From Microbispora sp. H11081 (GTDB lineage Bacteria; Actinomycetota; Actinomycetes; Streptosporangiales; Streptosporangiaceae), in contig NZ_JABBWV010000005.1 of assembly GCF_012999535.1 (NCBI RefSeq), positions 186,001-250,000 of the forward strand: a DNA stretch of 64,000 bases. Direction: 5' to 3'. Below the pieces are notes generated by a model, which saw only the letters and a program-made list of their open reading frames with translations, ran no database searches and had not been told where the DNA came from. Below, piece after piece: positions 7,740 through 16,484 of this stretch. A program made the translations under genes and the position numbers. The stretch's first letter is position 1. Each line of letters starts with the position of its first letter.

Positions 7740-9062
7740 ATGCCGAGTCAGGGAACCATCGGTGACCGCGTCCGCGGACTGCGGTTGAGCAGGCGCATGT
7801 CGCAGGCCCAGTTGGCCGGACCAGACCTATCCGACAGCTACGTCTCACTCATCGAGTCCGGAAAGCGGACGCCAACGCCGGTCGTCGCCCGGTTACTTGC
7901 CGAGCGACTCGGATGCACCACCGAGTTCCTTCTCCACGGGATAGAACCCAGGCAGCGCATCGACACCGAGCTCGGCCTCCGACATGCCGAGCTCGAGCTG
8001 TATCACGGCGATCCCGCCGTGGCCGCAGAACGCTTCACCGAGATCGTCCAGGCGGCGGGTGAGGACAACGCGATGCTCGCCGCCCACGCGCGGCTCGGCG
8101 TGGCACGGGCGATGGAGGCGCAGGGCCGCCTGAGCCGGGCCGTCGAGGCGTACGAGCGGTTGCGTCGCGAGGCCGCCGCGCACCCCGAGCGCCTCGCCGA
8201 CCTGCCGCTGACCATCGCGCTGTGCCGCTGCTACCAGCGGGCCGGCGACCGGCTGCGGGCACGGGACCTCGGCGCGCACGCGCTCGGTCAGGTCGACCGG
8301 CTCGGCGTGACCGAGGGCGAGCTGGCCGTGGAGCTGGCGCTCGCGCTGGTCGAGGCCGAGACCGGCCTGCCGTACGTCGGGCAGGTTCTGTCGGCGGCGG
8401 GCCCTGAGCGAGCGAGCGACCGCAGCACGGAGGTCCTCGCGCTGTGGCAGGCGAGCGTGACGGCGGCGGAGGGCGAGGACTCGGCGCTGGCCGTGCAGCT
8501 CGCCGAGGACGCCATCGCCGCAGGCCGCCCGGCCAGGATCGCCGTACGCCGCGCCCGCATCGCGATGCACTGGGCTCGTCTCGCCGCGGCGGATCCGGGG
8601 AACACCGATTTGGACCGAGCCAACGCGCTCGCGCGGTCCGCGGCCGAGGTCTTCGCGGAGTTCCCGGCCGAACGGCAGGATCACGCGCGGAGCCTCCTGG
8701 CGCTGAGTTCGGTACTCCTGCGGACCGGAGACACGGAATCCGCAGCCGAATACGCCGACGGAGCACTGCATCTGTTGGACGGCGTTAAGGGGACCCTCGC
8801 GGCCGCCGCGCATCTGGTGTTCGCCGAGGCCGCGTTGGCACGGTCCGAAGATCCGGCTCTCTCGCTGGAGCGGGCACACGACCTGCTGGACGTCGCGACG
8901 CCCGACCGGGAGACCGCCCGGGCCTGGCGCACGCTGGGCGACCTGTGGGGCCGGGCCGGTGTCCTCGACCGGCAGTCAGGGGCATATCGTAGAGCCCTGG
9001 AAGCGGTCGGGATCCGGGTGAACATACCGGGTGCCCTGACCACGACGGTGCTCGCTCGATAG
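7740..9062 (+). CDS. XRE-type regulator with TPR-like repeats
   Basis: This is a 440-residue protein. An N-terminal helix-turn-helix (about residues 5-65) reads GDRVRGLRLSRRMSQAQLAG and SDSYVSLIESGKRTPTPVVARLLAERLG. The remainder is an all-helical superhelix with TPR-like pairs (for example AELELYHGDPAVAAERF and LGVARAMEAQGRLSRAVEAYERL). The architecture resembles actinomycete developmental and secondary-metabolism regulators that sense partner proteins or peptides through TPRs. No partner gene is adjacent. The start is ATG 7740 with a weak GAGAG box. Confidence 0.85.
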   Translation: MPSQGTIGDRVRGLRLSRRMSQAQLAGPDLSDSYVSLIESGKRTPTPVVARLLAERLGCTTEFLLHGIEPRQRIDTELGLRHAELELYHGDPAVAAERFTEIVQAAGEDNAMLAAHARLGVARAMEAQGRLSRAVEAYERLRREAAAHPERLADLPLTIALCRCYQRAGDRLRARDLGAHALGQVDRLGVTEGELAVELALALVEAETGLPYVGQVLSAAGPERASDRSTEVLALWQASVTAAEGEDSALAVQLAEDAIAAGRPARIAVRRARIAMHWARLAAADPGNTDLDRANALARSAAEVFAEFPAERQDHARSLLALSSVLLRTGDTESAAEYADGALHLLDGVKGTLAAAAHLVFAEAALARSEDPALSLERAHDLLDVATPDRETARAWRTLGDLWGRAGVLDRQSGAYRRALEAVGIRVNIPGALTTTVLAR

Positions 9063-9124
9063 CCTCCCGGGCCTCCGGACCTGTTCCGGGGGCTCTGGAA
9101 TAATAAGGGTCTACCACTCATTCC

Positions 9125-9137
9125 ATCATCGGATGAT
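9125..9137. promoter_or_regulatory. Palindromic operator candidate for the GntR regulator
   Basis: ATCATC and GATGAT form a perfect inverted repeat around a single G. It lies 22 bases upstream of the GTG start of the GntR/FCD gene. GntR-family operators are short palindromes of this kind, and autorepression from just upstream of the start is common. The role is inferred. Confidence 0.5.
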
Positions 9138-9159
9138 TGGCAACCCGAAGGAGGCTGAC

Positions 9160-9849
9160 GTGAGCCTGCGGACGGCGCAGCGGGCGTCTCTCGTAGACCA
9201 GGTGATCGACCAGCTCAAGGAGCAGATCACCTCCGGCTCCTGGCAGATGCATGCCAAGATCCCCACCGAGACGGTGCTCGCCGAGCATCTGGGGGTCGGC
9301 AGGAACACGGTTCGTGAGGCGGTCCGCGCGCTGACCCACGCCGGGCTGCTCGAATGCCGCCAGGGCGACGGGACCTACGTGCGGGCCACCAGTGAGCTGT
9401 CGGGCGCGATGGCGAGGCGGCTGCGGGCCGCCGAGCAGTTGGAGATCCTGGAGGTCCGTCGCGCCCTGGAGGTCGAGGCGGCCCGCCTCGCGGCGACGCG
9501 GCGGACCGACGGCGACGTCGCCTCGATCGAGGCCGCGCTCGCCGCACGGGAGAAGGCGTGGTCGGACGGCGACCCCGAGGCGTTCGTCGAGGCCGACCTC
9601 GCTTTCCACGTGGCGGTCGTCGAGGCCACCCACAACCGGGTGCTGATCGATCTCTACGTCGACTTCTCGGCGGCGCTGCGGGCGAGCATCGCGGCTGCCG
9701 GCGGCTCCCTGGAGCAGAACTACATTCCCCACGACGCGATCGTGCGCGCGATCGTCGCCGGCGACGCCACCGCGGCGGAGCGGGCCGGCCACGCGTGCAT
9801 GGAGCACATCCTCATCGCCCTCACCGACTCCGCCACCCTCACCTCCTGA
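9160..9849 (+). CDS. GntR family regulator, FadR/FCD subgroup
   Basis: This regulator is about 229 residues long. The winged helix-turn-helix (first about 70 residues) reads LVDQVIDQLKEQITSG and LAEHLGVGRNTVREAVRALTHAGL; the all-helical FCD ligand domain follows, with the metal/ligand residues expected in ADLAFHVAVVEATHN and the C-terminal GHACMEHI. I chose the GTG at 9160 because AAGGAGG lies 5 bases before it. The ATG at 9133 would place the start inside the palindrome at 9125-9137. Regulation of organic-acid or amino-acid metabolism is the family norm; the target is not evident. Confidence 0.9.
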   Translation: MSLRTAQRASLVDQVIDQLKEQITSGSWQMHAKIPTETVLAEHLGVGRNTVREAVRALTHAGLLECRQGDGTYVRATSELSGAMARRLRAAEQLEILEVRRALEVEAARLAATRRTDGDVASIEAALAAREKAWSDGDPEAFVEADLAFHVAVVEATHNRVLIDLYVDFSAALRASIAAAGGSLEQNYIPHDAIVRAIVAGDATAAERAGHACMEHILIALTDSATLTS

Positions 9850-9938
9850 TCCCCGCCCGGCGGGTCCGTTTCCCCGACGGCGCCCGCGGGCTTCGATCAG
9901 GCTTGAACCATAAGGCCGACACAATCAGGCCGGCACGG

Positions 9939-11030
9939 TCAGCCGAGCCGCAGGGACATGACGAGGTAGCGGAACCCCGGGTCCTCGCCCTCGTCGGTGA
10001 TCAGCGCGGGACGCGTCGGCGACTCCAGGTGGATCCGTGCCCGCTCCGTCCCCACGCCTTCGAGCCCGTCGAGCAGGAAATGGGGCTGGAAGGCGATCTC
10101 GATGTCCGGACCCTCAAGCTCGGCGGCCACGATCTCCGACCCCCGGCCGATGTCACCGCCCCCGGCCCTGATCTGCACCTGTCCCTGCGCGAACGACAGC
10201 CGGACCGCGGTGTTGCGCTCGGCGACCAGCGCGACGCGCTTGACGGCCTCCACGAACGGCGCCACCGCCACGTCGGCGTGGATGCCCCACTCGCCGGTCA
10301 GCCGGGAGCGGTAGTCGATGAACTGGTCCTCCAGCAGGCGCACCGTGGTCGTGCGGCCCTGGCTCTCGAAACCGGCCACGTTGTCGCCGAGACCGATCGC
10401 CACCTCGCCGCCGCGCAACGACCGGGCCACCTCGACCAGGACCCGCGCCGGCACGACCACGCCGTGCCGCGCGTCCTCCCGCTCGGGATGCCACAGGAAC
10501 TCGCTCGCGGCGATGCGGTAGCGGTCCGTGGCGGCCATCGCGACCCGCACGCCCTCGATGTCCACGCGGACGCCCGTCAGCATCGGCAGCGTGTCGTCGC
10601 GGCTGGCGGCGGCCGCGACCTGCCGGATCGAGTCGGCGAACACGCCGCCGCCCACGGCGCCGACCTTCGGCGGCATCGGCGGCATCGCGGGAAAGTCCTC
10701 GTCGGGCATGGTGAGCAGGTTGAACTCGACGCTGCCGCAGGTGAGCACCGCCTCGGACCCGCTCGTGGCGATCTCGACGGGCTGGGCGGGCAGGCTCCGG
10801 GTGATCTCGGCCAGGACCCTTCCGGGGATCAGCACCCGCCCCGGCTCGGCGACGTCGGCCTCGACGTCGGCCCGGGCCGACACGTCGTAGTCGAAGGCGG
10901 ACACCCGCAGGTCGTCACCCGCCTCCAGAAGCAGGCCCGCGAGTACGGGCACCGCGGGCCGGGCGGGCAGCACCCGGGCCGCCCACGCCACCGCGTCGGC
11001 GAGCACGTCACGGTTCACCTGGACCTTCAT
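9939..11030 (-). CDS. DNA polymerase III beta-subunit (sliding clamp) paralogue
   Basis: This is a 363-residue beta-clamp-like protein. It starts MKVQVNRDVLADAVAWAARVLPAR, close to the start of the canonical dnaN at the right edge of the window (DRDVLAEAVAWTARSLPARP). Three clamp domains are present, with the domain-2 stretch GVRVAMAATDRYRIA and the C-terminal YLVMSLRLG in place of the usual MPVRL tail. ATG 11030 follows AGGAGGC. The gene lies downstream of the response regulator on the same strand. It may be a specialised clamp or an accessory factor; divergence at the C-terminal tail suggests altered partner or loader contacts. Confidence 0.88.
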   Translation of the reverse strand: MKVQVNRDVLADAVAWAARVLPARPAVPVLAGLLLEAGDDLRVSAFDYDVSARADVEADVAEPGRVLIPGRVLAEITRSLPAQPVEIATSGSEAVLTCGSVEFNLLTMPDEDFPAMPPMPPKVGAVGGGVFADSIRQVAAAASRDDTLPMLTGVRVDIEGVRVAMAATDRYRIAASEFLWHPEREDARHGVVVPARVLVEVARSLRGGEVAIGLGDNVAGFESQGRTTTVRLLEDQFIDYRSRLTGEWGIHADVAVAPFVEAVKRVALVAERNTAVRLSFAQGQVQIRAGGGDIGRGSEIVAAELEGPDIEIAFQPHFLLDGLEGVGTERARIHLESPTRPALITDEGEDPGFRYLVMSLRLG

Positions 11031-11098
11031 GCCGGCCTCCTGCCTGCGCCACGACTCGCTCTCCAAAGTAGCGGCAGGCACTGACAATCCCAGTGGCG

Positions 11099-11746
11099 CT
11101 ACTTGCTGTTGAGGAAGGCGAGCACCGCGAGGACCCTGCGGTTGTCGTCGTCGGAGGGCGTCAGGCCGAGCTTGCCGAAAATGCTCGCCGTGTGCTTGCC
11201 CACCGCGCTGTCGCTGAGGAACAGCCGCTGCCCGATCGCGGCGTTGGACCTGCCCTCCGCCATCAGTTCCAGCACCTCGCGCTCCCTCGGGGTGAGCCGG
11301 CCGAGCGGTTCGTTGCGCGCGTTGCTCGCCAGGAGCCGGGCGATCACCTCGGGGTCCATCGCCGTCCCCCCGCCCGCGACCCGGCGTACGGCGTCGACGA
11401 ACTGCTCGCCGTTGAACACCCGGTCCTTCAGCAGGTAGCCCACGCCGCCGGACCCGTCGGCCAGCAGTTCCCTCGCGTACAGCTGCTCGACGTGCTGGGA
11501 CAGCACGAGGACCGGCAGCCCCGGCACCTGCCGCCGCGCGGCCAGGGCGGCCTGCAGCCCCTCGTCGGTGAAGGTCGGCGGGAGCCGTACGTCGACCACG
11601 GCCACGTCCGGACGCTCGCCGACCAGCGCGGCGAGCAGCTCAGGGCCTGACTCCACCGCCGCGACCACGTCGAAGCCGTGGGCGCGCAGCAGGGCGACCA
11701 GGCCCTCGCGCAGCAGATGCAGGTCCTCCGCAAGAACTACCCGCAC
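11099..11746 (-). CDS. LuxR/NarL-type response regulator
   Basis: This is a 215-residue regulator. The receiver domain has acidic residues Glu7/Asp8, phospho-acceptor Asp52 (VAVVDVRLPP) and Lys107 (YLLKDRV). The LuxR helix-turn-helix (about 150-205) reads LTPREREVLELMAEGRSNAAIG. The start is GTG 11746, 7-10 bases past a GGAGGG box and overlapping the end of the kinase gene by 10 bases, so the pair is translated together. It is the partner of the histidine kinase upstream. Control of the divergent ABC exporter is likely, as in many DesK-type actinobacterial pairs. Confidence 0.93.
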   Translation of the reverse strand: MRVVLAEDLHLLREGLVALLRAHGFDVVAAVESGPELLAALVGERPDVAVVDVRLPPTFTDEGLQAALAARRQVPGLPVLVLSQHVEQLYARELLADGSGGVGYLLKDRVFNGEQFVDAVRRVAGGGTAMDPEVIARLLASNARNEPLGRLTPREREVLELMAEGRSNAAIGQRLFLSDSAVGKHTASIFGKLGLTPSDDDNRRVLAVLAFLNSK

Positions 11747-13233
11747 CCGCCGCCCTCCGCTTCCCGGCTCCGCACCGTCGTCGTCAGCGCCACGGCCAGC
11801 AGGCCGCCGCCGAGCGCAATCATGCCGACGATGACCGGCCACTGGAAGGGCTCGGCCACGTGCAGGCCGAGGAACCAGGACTTCACCGGCGTCCCCGCCA
11901 GCTTGAACCCCATCGCGACCAGCCCCTGCGGGAAGAGCGCGATCGGCCACAGCGCCCAGCAGATCCGGCCGAAGTAACGCCACGCCGACACCGGCGCCGA
12001 CCGCACCCGGAACGCCCGCGGCAGTTCTATGACGGCCGTGGTCGGACCGCCCACAGGGCTGTTCACCGCGAGGACGCCGTCGAACGCCCCGAGCCTGCGT
12101 TCGATGCCGTGCAGACCGGTGCCGCGCTCGGGGTCCGCGCCGCCGCGGCCGTCGTCGGTCACCGTCACACGCAGCGCCGGGCCCTGCGCGCTCACGTCCA
12201 CCCACGCCTCGGTCGCGTCGCCGTGGCGGGCGGCGTTCGCCAGCAACTCGCTCACCGCGAAGTACGCCGCGGACTCCAGCGGGGCGGAGGCGCGCTCCGG
12301 CAGGTCGACCGTGACGTGGACGCGCAGCGGGCTGTCCAGGGCGAGGGCGCGTACGGCGTCACCGAGACCACGCTCGGCCAGCACCGGGGGATGGATGCCG
12401 CGCACCAGCCGCCGGATCTCCTGCAGCGCGGTCGCCGAGGCCTCGCTGGCCTTGCCGAGCAGTGCCCTCGCGGCCTTCGGGTCGCTTTCCAGCAGTTGCT
12501 CGGCCGCGCCGATCGTCATGCCGATCGCGACGAGGCGGGCCTGGGCGCCGTCGTGCAGGTCACGCTCGATGCGGCGCAGTTCCGCCGCCTGCGAGTCGAC
12601 GACCTCGGTCCGCACCGCGTCCAGGTGGCTGACCTGCCGGGCCAGCCTGGCCTTCTCCGTGGGCCCGAGCAGCGCGGCGGCGATCGTGCCGTGTGCCCGC
12701 ACGGCCCACGGGGCGTACCAGTACGCCGTGCTCACCGCCGGCAGGATCCAGAGCACGCCCGTGGGGTCGCCCCCGGCCAGGAGGACGATGCCGTACGCGG
12801 TCACGAGCAGCGGCGCGGCGACGAGCAGGCCGCCCATCCACACGTCGCCCATGACGAAGGCGAAGTCGCGCCATGTGGCCGGGTCCTTGGTCATCCAGTT
12901 CCACCGCTTGTTGAAGGCGGGGATCGTGGGCTTCTTGTACAGGGTGCGGCCGTCCCGGTACCAGCCGTCGGCCTGCGGGACCGGCGGGGGCGGCGCGGGC
13001 AGATAGGGCTCGTCGATCGAGACGCCCGACCATCGTGCGGCCAGCCCCCGCTGCAGCCGCGTCACCACCCGCGTGAGCCGTACGGCCGAGGGGAAGACGA
13101 AGACGGCGCCGACCAGGAAGGTGAGCAGCACGGCGGCGAGCATCAGCAGGCCCGCCACCTGTCCCAGCAGTGCGAGGCCGGCGAGGGCGGCGGCCCTGCC
13201 GAGGGCGACGAGGGTCTGACGGGCTGCGGTCAT
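11737..13233 (-). CDS. Sensor histidine kinase, NarL/DesK-like, with putative sensor domain
   Basis: This 498-residue kinase has hydrophobic N-terminal segments (about 15-50) and a sensor region with two further membrane segments (about 130-180). The HisKA_3 phosphorylation box is ERDLHDGAQARLVAIGM with His227; an HATPase domain follows (N box around SELLANAARHG, G box DDGRGG). Unusually, two more hydrophobic stretches follow the ATPase domain (WRYFGRICWALWPIALFP and WPVIVGMIALGGGLLAVAL). I chose ATG 13233 over an upstream in-frame start at 13380, which has no conserved content. It is divergent from the ABC exporter genes. Confidence 0.92.
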   Translation of the reverse strand: MTAARQTLVALGRAAALAGLALLGQVAGLLMLAAVLLTFLVGAVFVFPSAVRLTRVVTRLQRGLAARWSGVSIDEPYLPAPPPPVPQADGWYRDGRTLYKKPTIPAFNKRWNWMTKDPATWRDFAFVMGDVWMGGLLVAAPLLVTAYGIVLLAGGDPTGVLWILPAVSTAYWYAPWAVRAHGTIAAALLGPTEKARLARQVSHLDAVRTEVVDSQAAELRRIERDLHDGAQARLVAIGMTIGAAEQLLESDPKAARALLGKASEASATALQEIRRLVRGIHPPVLAERGLGDAVRALALDSPLRVHVTVDLPERASAPLESAAYFAVSELLANAARHGDATEAWVDVSAQGPALRVTVTDDGRGGADPERGTGLHGIERRLGAFDGVLAVNSPVGGPTTAVIELPRAFRVRSAPVSAWRYFGRICWALWPIALFPQGLVAMGFKLAGTPVKSWFLGLHVAEPFQWPVIVGMIALGGGLLAVALTTTVRSREAEGGGCG

Positions 13234-13366
13234 ACCCTCCAGTCTGGGGGCTCCCGCCAGGGCGGCACAGTGGCCCGAGCCACCCGATGGGGGTGGGGAA
13301 AAGTGCACCCCCGCCGGGTCCGCAGACGCATTCCGGGCAGCCCGCCCGATTCCTAACGTCGTCGGC

Positions 13367-14254
13367 ATGGCAATCATCACCGTGGATCACCTCCGCAAGA
13401 CGTACGGCACGCGGGTGGCGGTCAAGGACGTGTCGTTCTCCGTGGAGGAGGGGGAGGTCTTCGGCATCGTCGGCCGCAACGGGGCCGGCAAGACGACGAC
13501 GGTCGAGTGCGTCGCCGGGCTGCGGACCCCCACCTCCGGCACCGTCACCGTCGACGCGGACCTGAAGGAACAGGTCGGCGTGCAACTCCAGGAGTGCTCG
13601 CTGCCCGACAAGATCCGAGTCGGGGAGGCACTGGAGCTCTACGCCTCGTTCTACTCCCGCCCGGCCGACTGGCGGGCCCTGGCCGAGGAGGCCGGGCTCG
13701 ACCTCCGCGCGTCCTTCGGCAAGCTGTCCGGCGGCCAGCGCCAGCGGCTGTCGGTCGCGCTCGCGCTGGTCGGAAACCCGCGCATCGCGATACTCGACGA
13801 ACTCACGACCGGCCTCGACCCGCGGGCCCGCCGCGAGACGTGGGACATGGTCACCCGGATCAAGGACCGCGGCGTGACCGTCCTGCTCGTGACCCACTTC
13901 ATGGAGGAGGTGGAGCGCCTGTGCGACCGGGTCGCGGTCATCTCCCATGGGCGCGTGCGGGCGGTGGACACCCCCGCGGGGCTGGCCGCCCGCGCCGACG
14001 GCGAGCAGCGTCTGGTCTTCCACACCGACGCGCCCGTCGACGGCCTTCGGGCGCTGCCCGAGGTGACGTCCGTCACGGTAACCGGCGAAGGGACCGGCGA
14101 CGGGAACGGCGCGCTGGTCACGGTCGCCGGCACCAGCGACGTGCTGAGCGCGGTCACCGCCGTGCTGCCCCCCGCCCTGATGCGGGACCTGCGCATGGAG
14201 CGCACCACCCTCGACGACGCGTTTCTCGTTCTCACCGGCCAGGAGGAGTCATGA
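13367..14254 (+). CDS. ABC transporter ATP-binding protein (drug/DrrA-like exporter)
   Basis: This 295-residue ATPase has Walker A GRNGAGKTT (about 36-44), signature LSGGQRQR (about 125), Walker B IAILDELTTGLDP, where the usual DEP is DEL, and switch histidine in VTHFMEEV. The C-terminal extension matches DrrA/CcmA-type exporters. Its last codons overlap the permease start (ATGA). The two-component system on the opposite strand starts about 130 bases away and probably controls it. The export substrate is unknown. Confidence 0.93.
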   Translation: MAIITVDHLRKTYGTRVAVKDVSFSVEEGEVFGIVGRNGAGKTTTVECVAGLRTPTSGTVTVDADLKEQVGVQLQECSLPDKIRVGEALELYASFYSRPADWRALAEEAGLDLRASFGKLSGGQRQRLSVALALVGNPRIAILDELTTGLDPRARRETWDMVTRIKDRGVTVLLVTHFMEEVERLCDRVAVISHGRVRAVDTPAGLAARADGEQRLVFHTDAPVDGLRALPEVTSVTVTGEGTGDGNGALVTVAGTSDVLSAVTAVLPPALMRDLRMERTTLDDAFLVLTGQEES

Positions 14255-15000
14255 CCAAGGCATTCGGGAAGCTCGCGGCGGTGGAGGCCCGGCTGTTCCT
14301 CCGCGAGCCCGTGGCGGTGTTCTTCGTCGTCGTGCTGCCGTTGGGGCTGCTGCTCGCGCTCGGCGGCACGATTCCCGGCTTCCGTGACGCCGACCCCGCG
14401 CTGGGCGGGCAGCGCTACGTGGACGCGCCGTTCACCGGCATGATGATCCTGCTGTCGATCGTGACGCTCGCGTTCAGCACGCTGCCGTCCGCCTTGGTGC
14501 TCTACCGGGAGCGCGGGGTGCTGCGGCGGATGTCCACCACGCCGGTGCGGCCGGGGTCGCTGCTGTCCGCCCAGTTGCTCGTCAACGTGGTGGCGGGGGT
14601 CGTGGCGACCGCGCTGACGCTCACCGTGGGCCACCTCGTCCTCGGAGTGCCGCTGCCCGGGGCGCCCTTGGCGTTCGTGGCGGTCTTCGTCCTCGGATCG
14701 GTCGCCATGCTCGCCCTCGGACTGCTGCTCGCCGCCGTGGCGCCCAACTCCCGGGTCGTCCAGGGCGCGGGGGCGGCCCTCATGTTCCCCCTGCTGTTCA
14801 TCGCCGGCATGTGGCTGCCCCCGCAGCTCATGCCGGAGCTCCTGCGCCGGATCAGCGACTTCACCCCCACCGGCGCCTTCGGCCGGAGCCTCGTCCACAC
14901 GCTGGGCGGGCAGGCCCCCGAGCCGCTCCACCTCGCCGTACTGGCGGTCTGGGCGCTGGCCGCCGGCCTCGCCGCCGCCCGGCTGTTCCGGTGGCAGTAG
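14251..15000 (+). CDS. ABC-2 type transporter permease
   Basis: This is a 249-residue membrane protein with six hydrophobic segments. The ABC-2 pattern is visible: an N-terminal helix after a short cytoplasmic segment, FSTLPSALVLYRERGVLRRMSTTPVRPGSLLSAQL before the third helix, and the PLLFIAGMWLPP stretch before the last helices. ATG 14251 overlaps the ATPase stop by four bases and follows AGGAGG. Together the two genes form a complete two-gene exporter of the drug or antimicrobial-peptide type. Confidence 0.92.
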   Translation: MTKAFGKLAAVEARLFLREPVAVFFVVVLPLGLLLALGGTIPGFRDADPALGGQRYVDAPFTGMMILLSIVTLAFSTLPSALVLYRERGVLRRMSTTPVRPGSLLSAQLLVNVVAGVVATALTLTVGHLVLGVPLPGAPLAFVAVFVLGSVAMLALGLLLAAVAPNSRVVQGAGAALMFPLLFIAGMWLPPQLMPELLRRISDFTPTGAFGRSLVHTLGGQAPEPLHLAVLAVWALAAGLAAARLFRWQ

Positions 15001-15070
15001 CCGTACTCGGCCCCGCGCTTACCTCACGGGTAATCGCCGGGCCGATCGGCGAGCGGATAGCGTCGGGGCC

Positions 15071-15853
15071 GTGACCGTCGCCACGCTCCGTCAGCGGCCG
15101 TTCGGCGAGCTCCTGCGCCAGTGGCGCGAGCACCGGCGGCTGAGCCAGCTCGAACTGTCCAACCGGGCCGAGATCTCCACGCGGCACATCAGCTTCCTGG
15201 AGACCGGCCGGGCCGCCCCCAGCCGCGACATGGTGCTCCACCTCGCCGAGCACCTCGACCTTCCGCTCCGCGAGCGCAACCACCTGCTGCTGGCCGCCGG
15301 ATACGCCCCCGTCTACACCGAGTCGCCGCTCGACTCGCCGGGGATGGCCGCCGTGTACGACGCGGTACGGCGGCTGCTGTCGGCCCACGACCCCTATCCG
15401 GCCGTGGTGGTGGACCGCGCCTGGGACCTCGTCGACGCCAACGAGGGCATCTCCCTGCTCGCGGATGGGATCGACCCCGACCTGCTCGGCAACGTGCTGA
15501 GGGCGAGCCTCCACCCGGAAGGGCTCGCCCCGCACATCCTCAACCTGGGTGAGTGGCGGGCGCACCTGCTCGGGCGGCTGCGCCGGCAGATCACGCTAAC
15601 CGCCGACCCACGGCTCTCCGAGCTGTACGCCGAACTGCGCGGCTACCCCTGCGACCAGCCCGAGCCCGAGGTGGAACTGCCCGGCCCCGGGGACATCCTC
15701 GTGCCGCTGCGGGTGCGGCGGGGCGGGCGGGAGCTGTCGTTCTTCAGCATCGTGGCGACCTTCGGCACCCCGCTCGACATCACCGTCTCCGAGCTGGCCA
15801 TCGAGTCGTTCTATCCGGCCGACGCCGCGACGGCCGCCGTCCTCCTTTCGTGA
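15071..15853 (+). CDS. XRE-family regulator with MmyB-like ligand domain
   Basis: This 260-residue regulator has an N-terminal helix-turn-helix (about 8-65: FGELLRQWREHRRLSQLELS, then ISTRHISFLETGRAAPSRDMVLHLAEHL) and a C-terminal MmyB-like PAS-fold ligand domain (WDLVDANEGISLL, FSIVATFGTPLDITVSELAIESFYPAD). The family is common in actinobacteria and usually sits next to an oxidoreductase it controls. Here the next gene is a SRPBCC protein on the same strand. The start is GTG 15071. Confidence 0.9.
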   Translation: MTVATLRQRPFGELLRQWREHRRLSQLELSNRAEISTRHISFLETGRAAPSRDMVLHLAEHLDLPLRERNHLLLAAGYAPVYTESPLDSPGMAAVYDAVRRLLSAHDPYPAVVVDRAWDLVDANEGISLLADGIDPDLLGNVLRASLHPEGLAPHILNLGEWRAHLLGRLRRQITLTADPRLSELYAELRGYPCDQPEPEVELPGPGDILVPLRVRRGGRELSFFSIVATFGTPLDITVSELAIESFYPADAATAAVLLS

Positions 15854-15928
15854 TCAACCGGCGTCCGCGCGGCGATCACGGCCTGCCACAATTCCCTCGC
15901 CGGGGCCCGCGGACAAGGGGAGAGCAGG

Positions 15929-16393
15929 ATGCCCACACGGGTGCTGACCAACACGTTCCACGTGGACGCCTCGCCTGAGGAGGTCTTCGAGCACCTCACG
16001 ACGCCCGAGAGCTACATCGGCCTGTCACCGCTCGTGGTGGCCGTGCGGGACGTCGACAGGTCCGAGCCCGGGGTCGTGCGGTACACCTCCGTCGAACGGT
16101 TCCGCTTCCTCGGCCTGTCGTACGACAACCCGATCGCCGTCACGCTGCTGACCGAGCGCACGGCCGAGGGATCGTCCGTACACGGGAAGGTGCGCAGCCC
16201 CGGCGGCGTACGCCTGGACTACCGGTTCGACCTGTCCCCGCAGGACGGCGGCACCCGGGTGGACGACCGGCTGGACGTGAGCGCGTCCCGGTTCCTGCTG
16301 GGCTTCGCGGCGGGCCAGGCGCGCAAGGTCCAGCTCGCCAGGGCCGGGATCCTCGCCGAACGGCTGGCCGTACGGTCCGCCGGCGGCATCTGA
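15929..16393 (+). CDS. SRPBCC family (START-like) protein
   Basis: This 154-residue protein has the polyketide-cyclase/START-like fold pattern: an N-terminal strand-helix (TNTFHVDASPEEVFEHLTTPESY), central strands and a long C-terminal helix (AGQARKVQLARAGILAERLA). The fold binds hydrophobic ligands and serves in lipid transfer or cyclisation. It follows the XRE regulator by 75 bases and may be its target. The start is ATG 15929 after AGGGGAGAG. The ligand is unknown. Confidence 0.8.
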   Translation: MPTRVLTNTFHVDASPEEVFEHLTTPESYIGLSPLVVAVRDVDRSEPGVVRYTSVERFRFLGLSYDNPIAVTLLTERTAEGSSVHGKVRSPGGVRLDYRFDLSPQDGGTRVDDRLDVSASRFLLGFAAGQARKVQLARAGILAERLAVRSAGGI

Positions 16394-16484
16394 GTGACTT
16401 CAGCCAATCTGGCGCTCGTCACCCCTTTTCGCCGTCCTCTCGCGTGAGAAGCTGAAGCTCCCCATCATCGCCAGGAGGTAGCAC

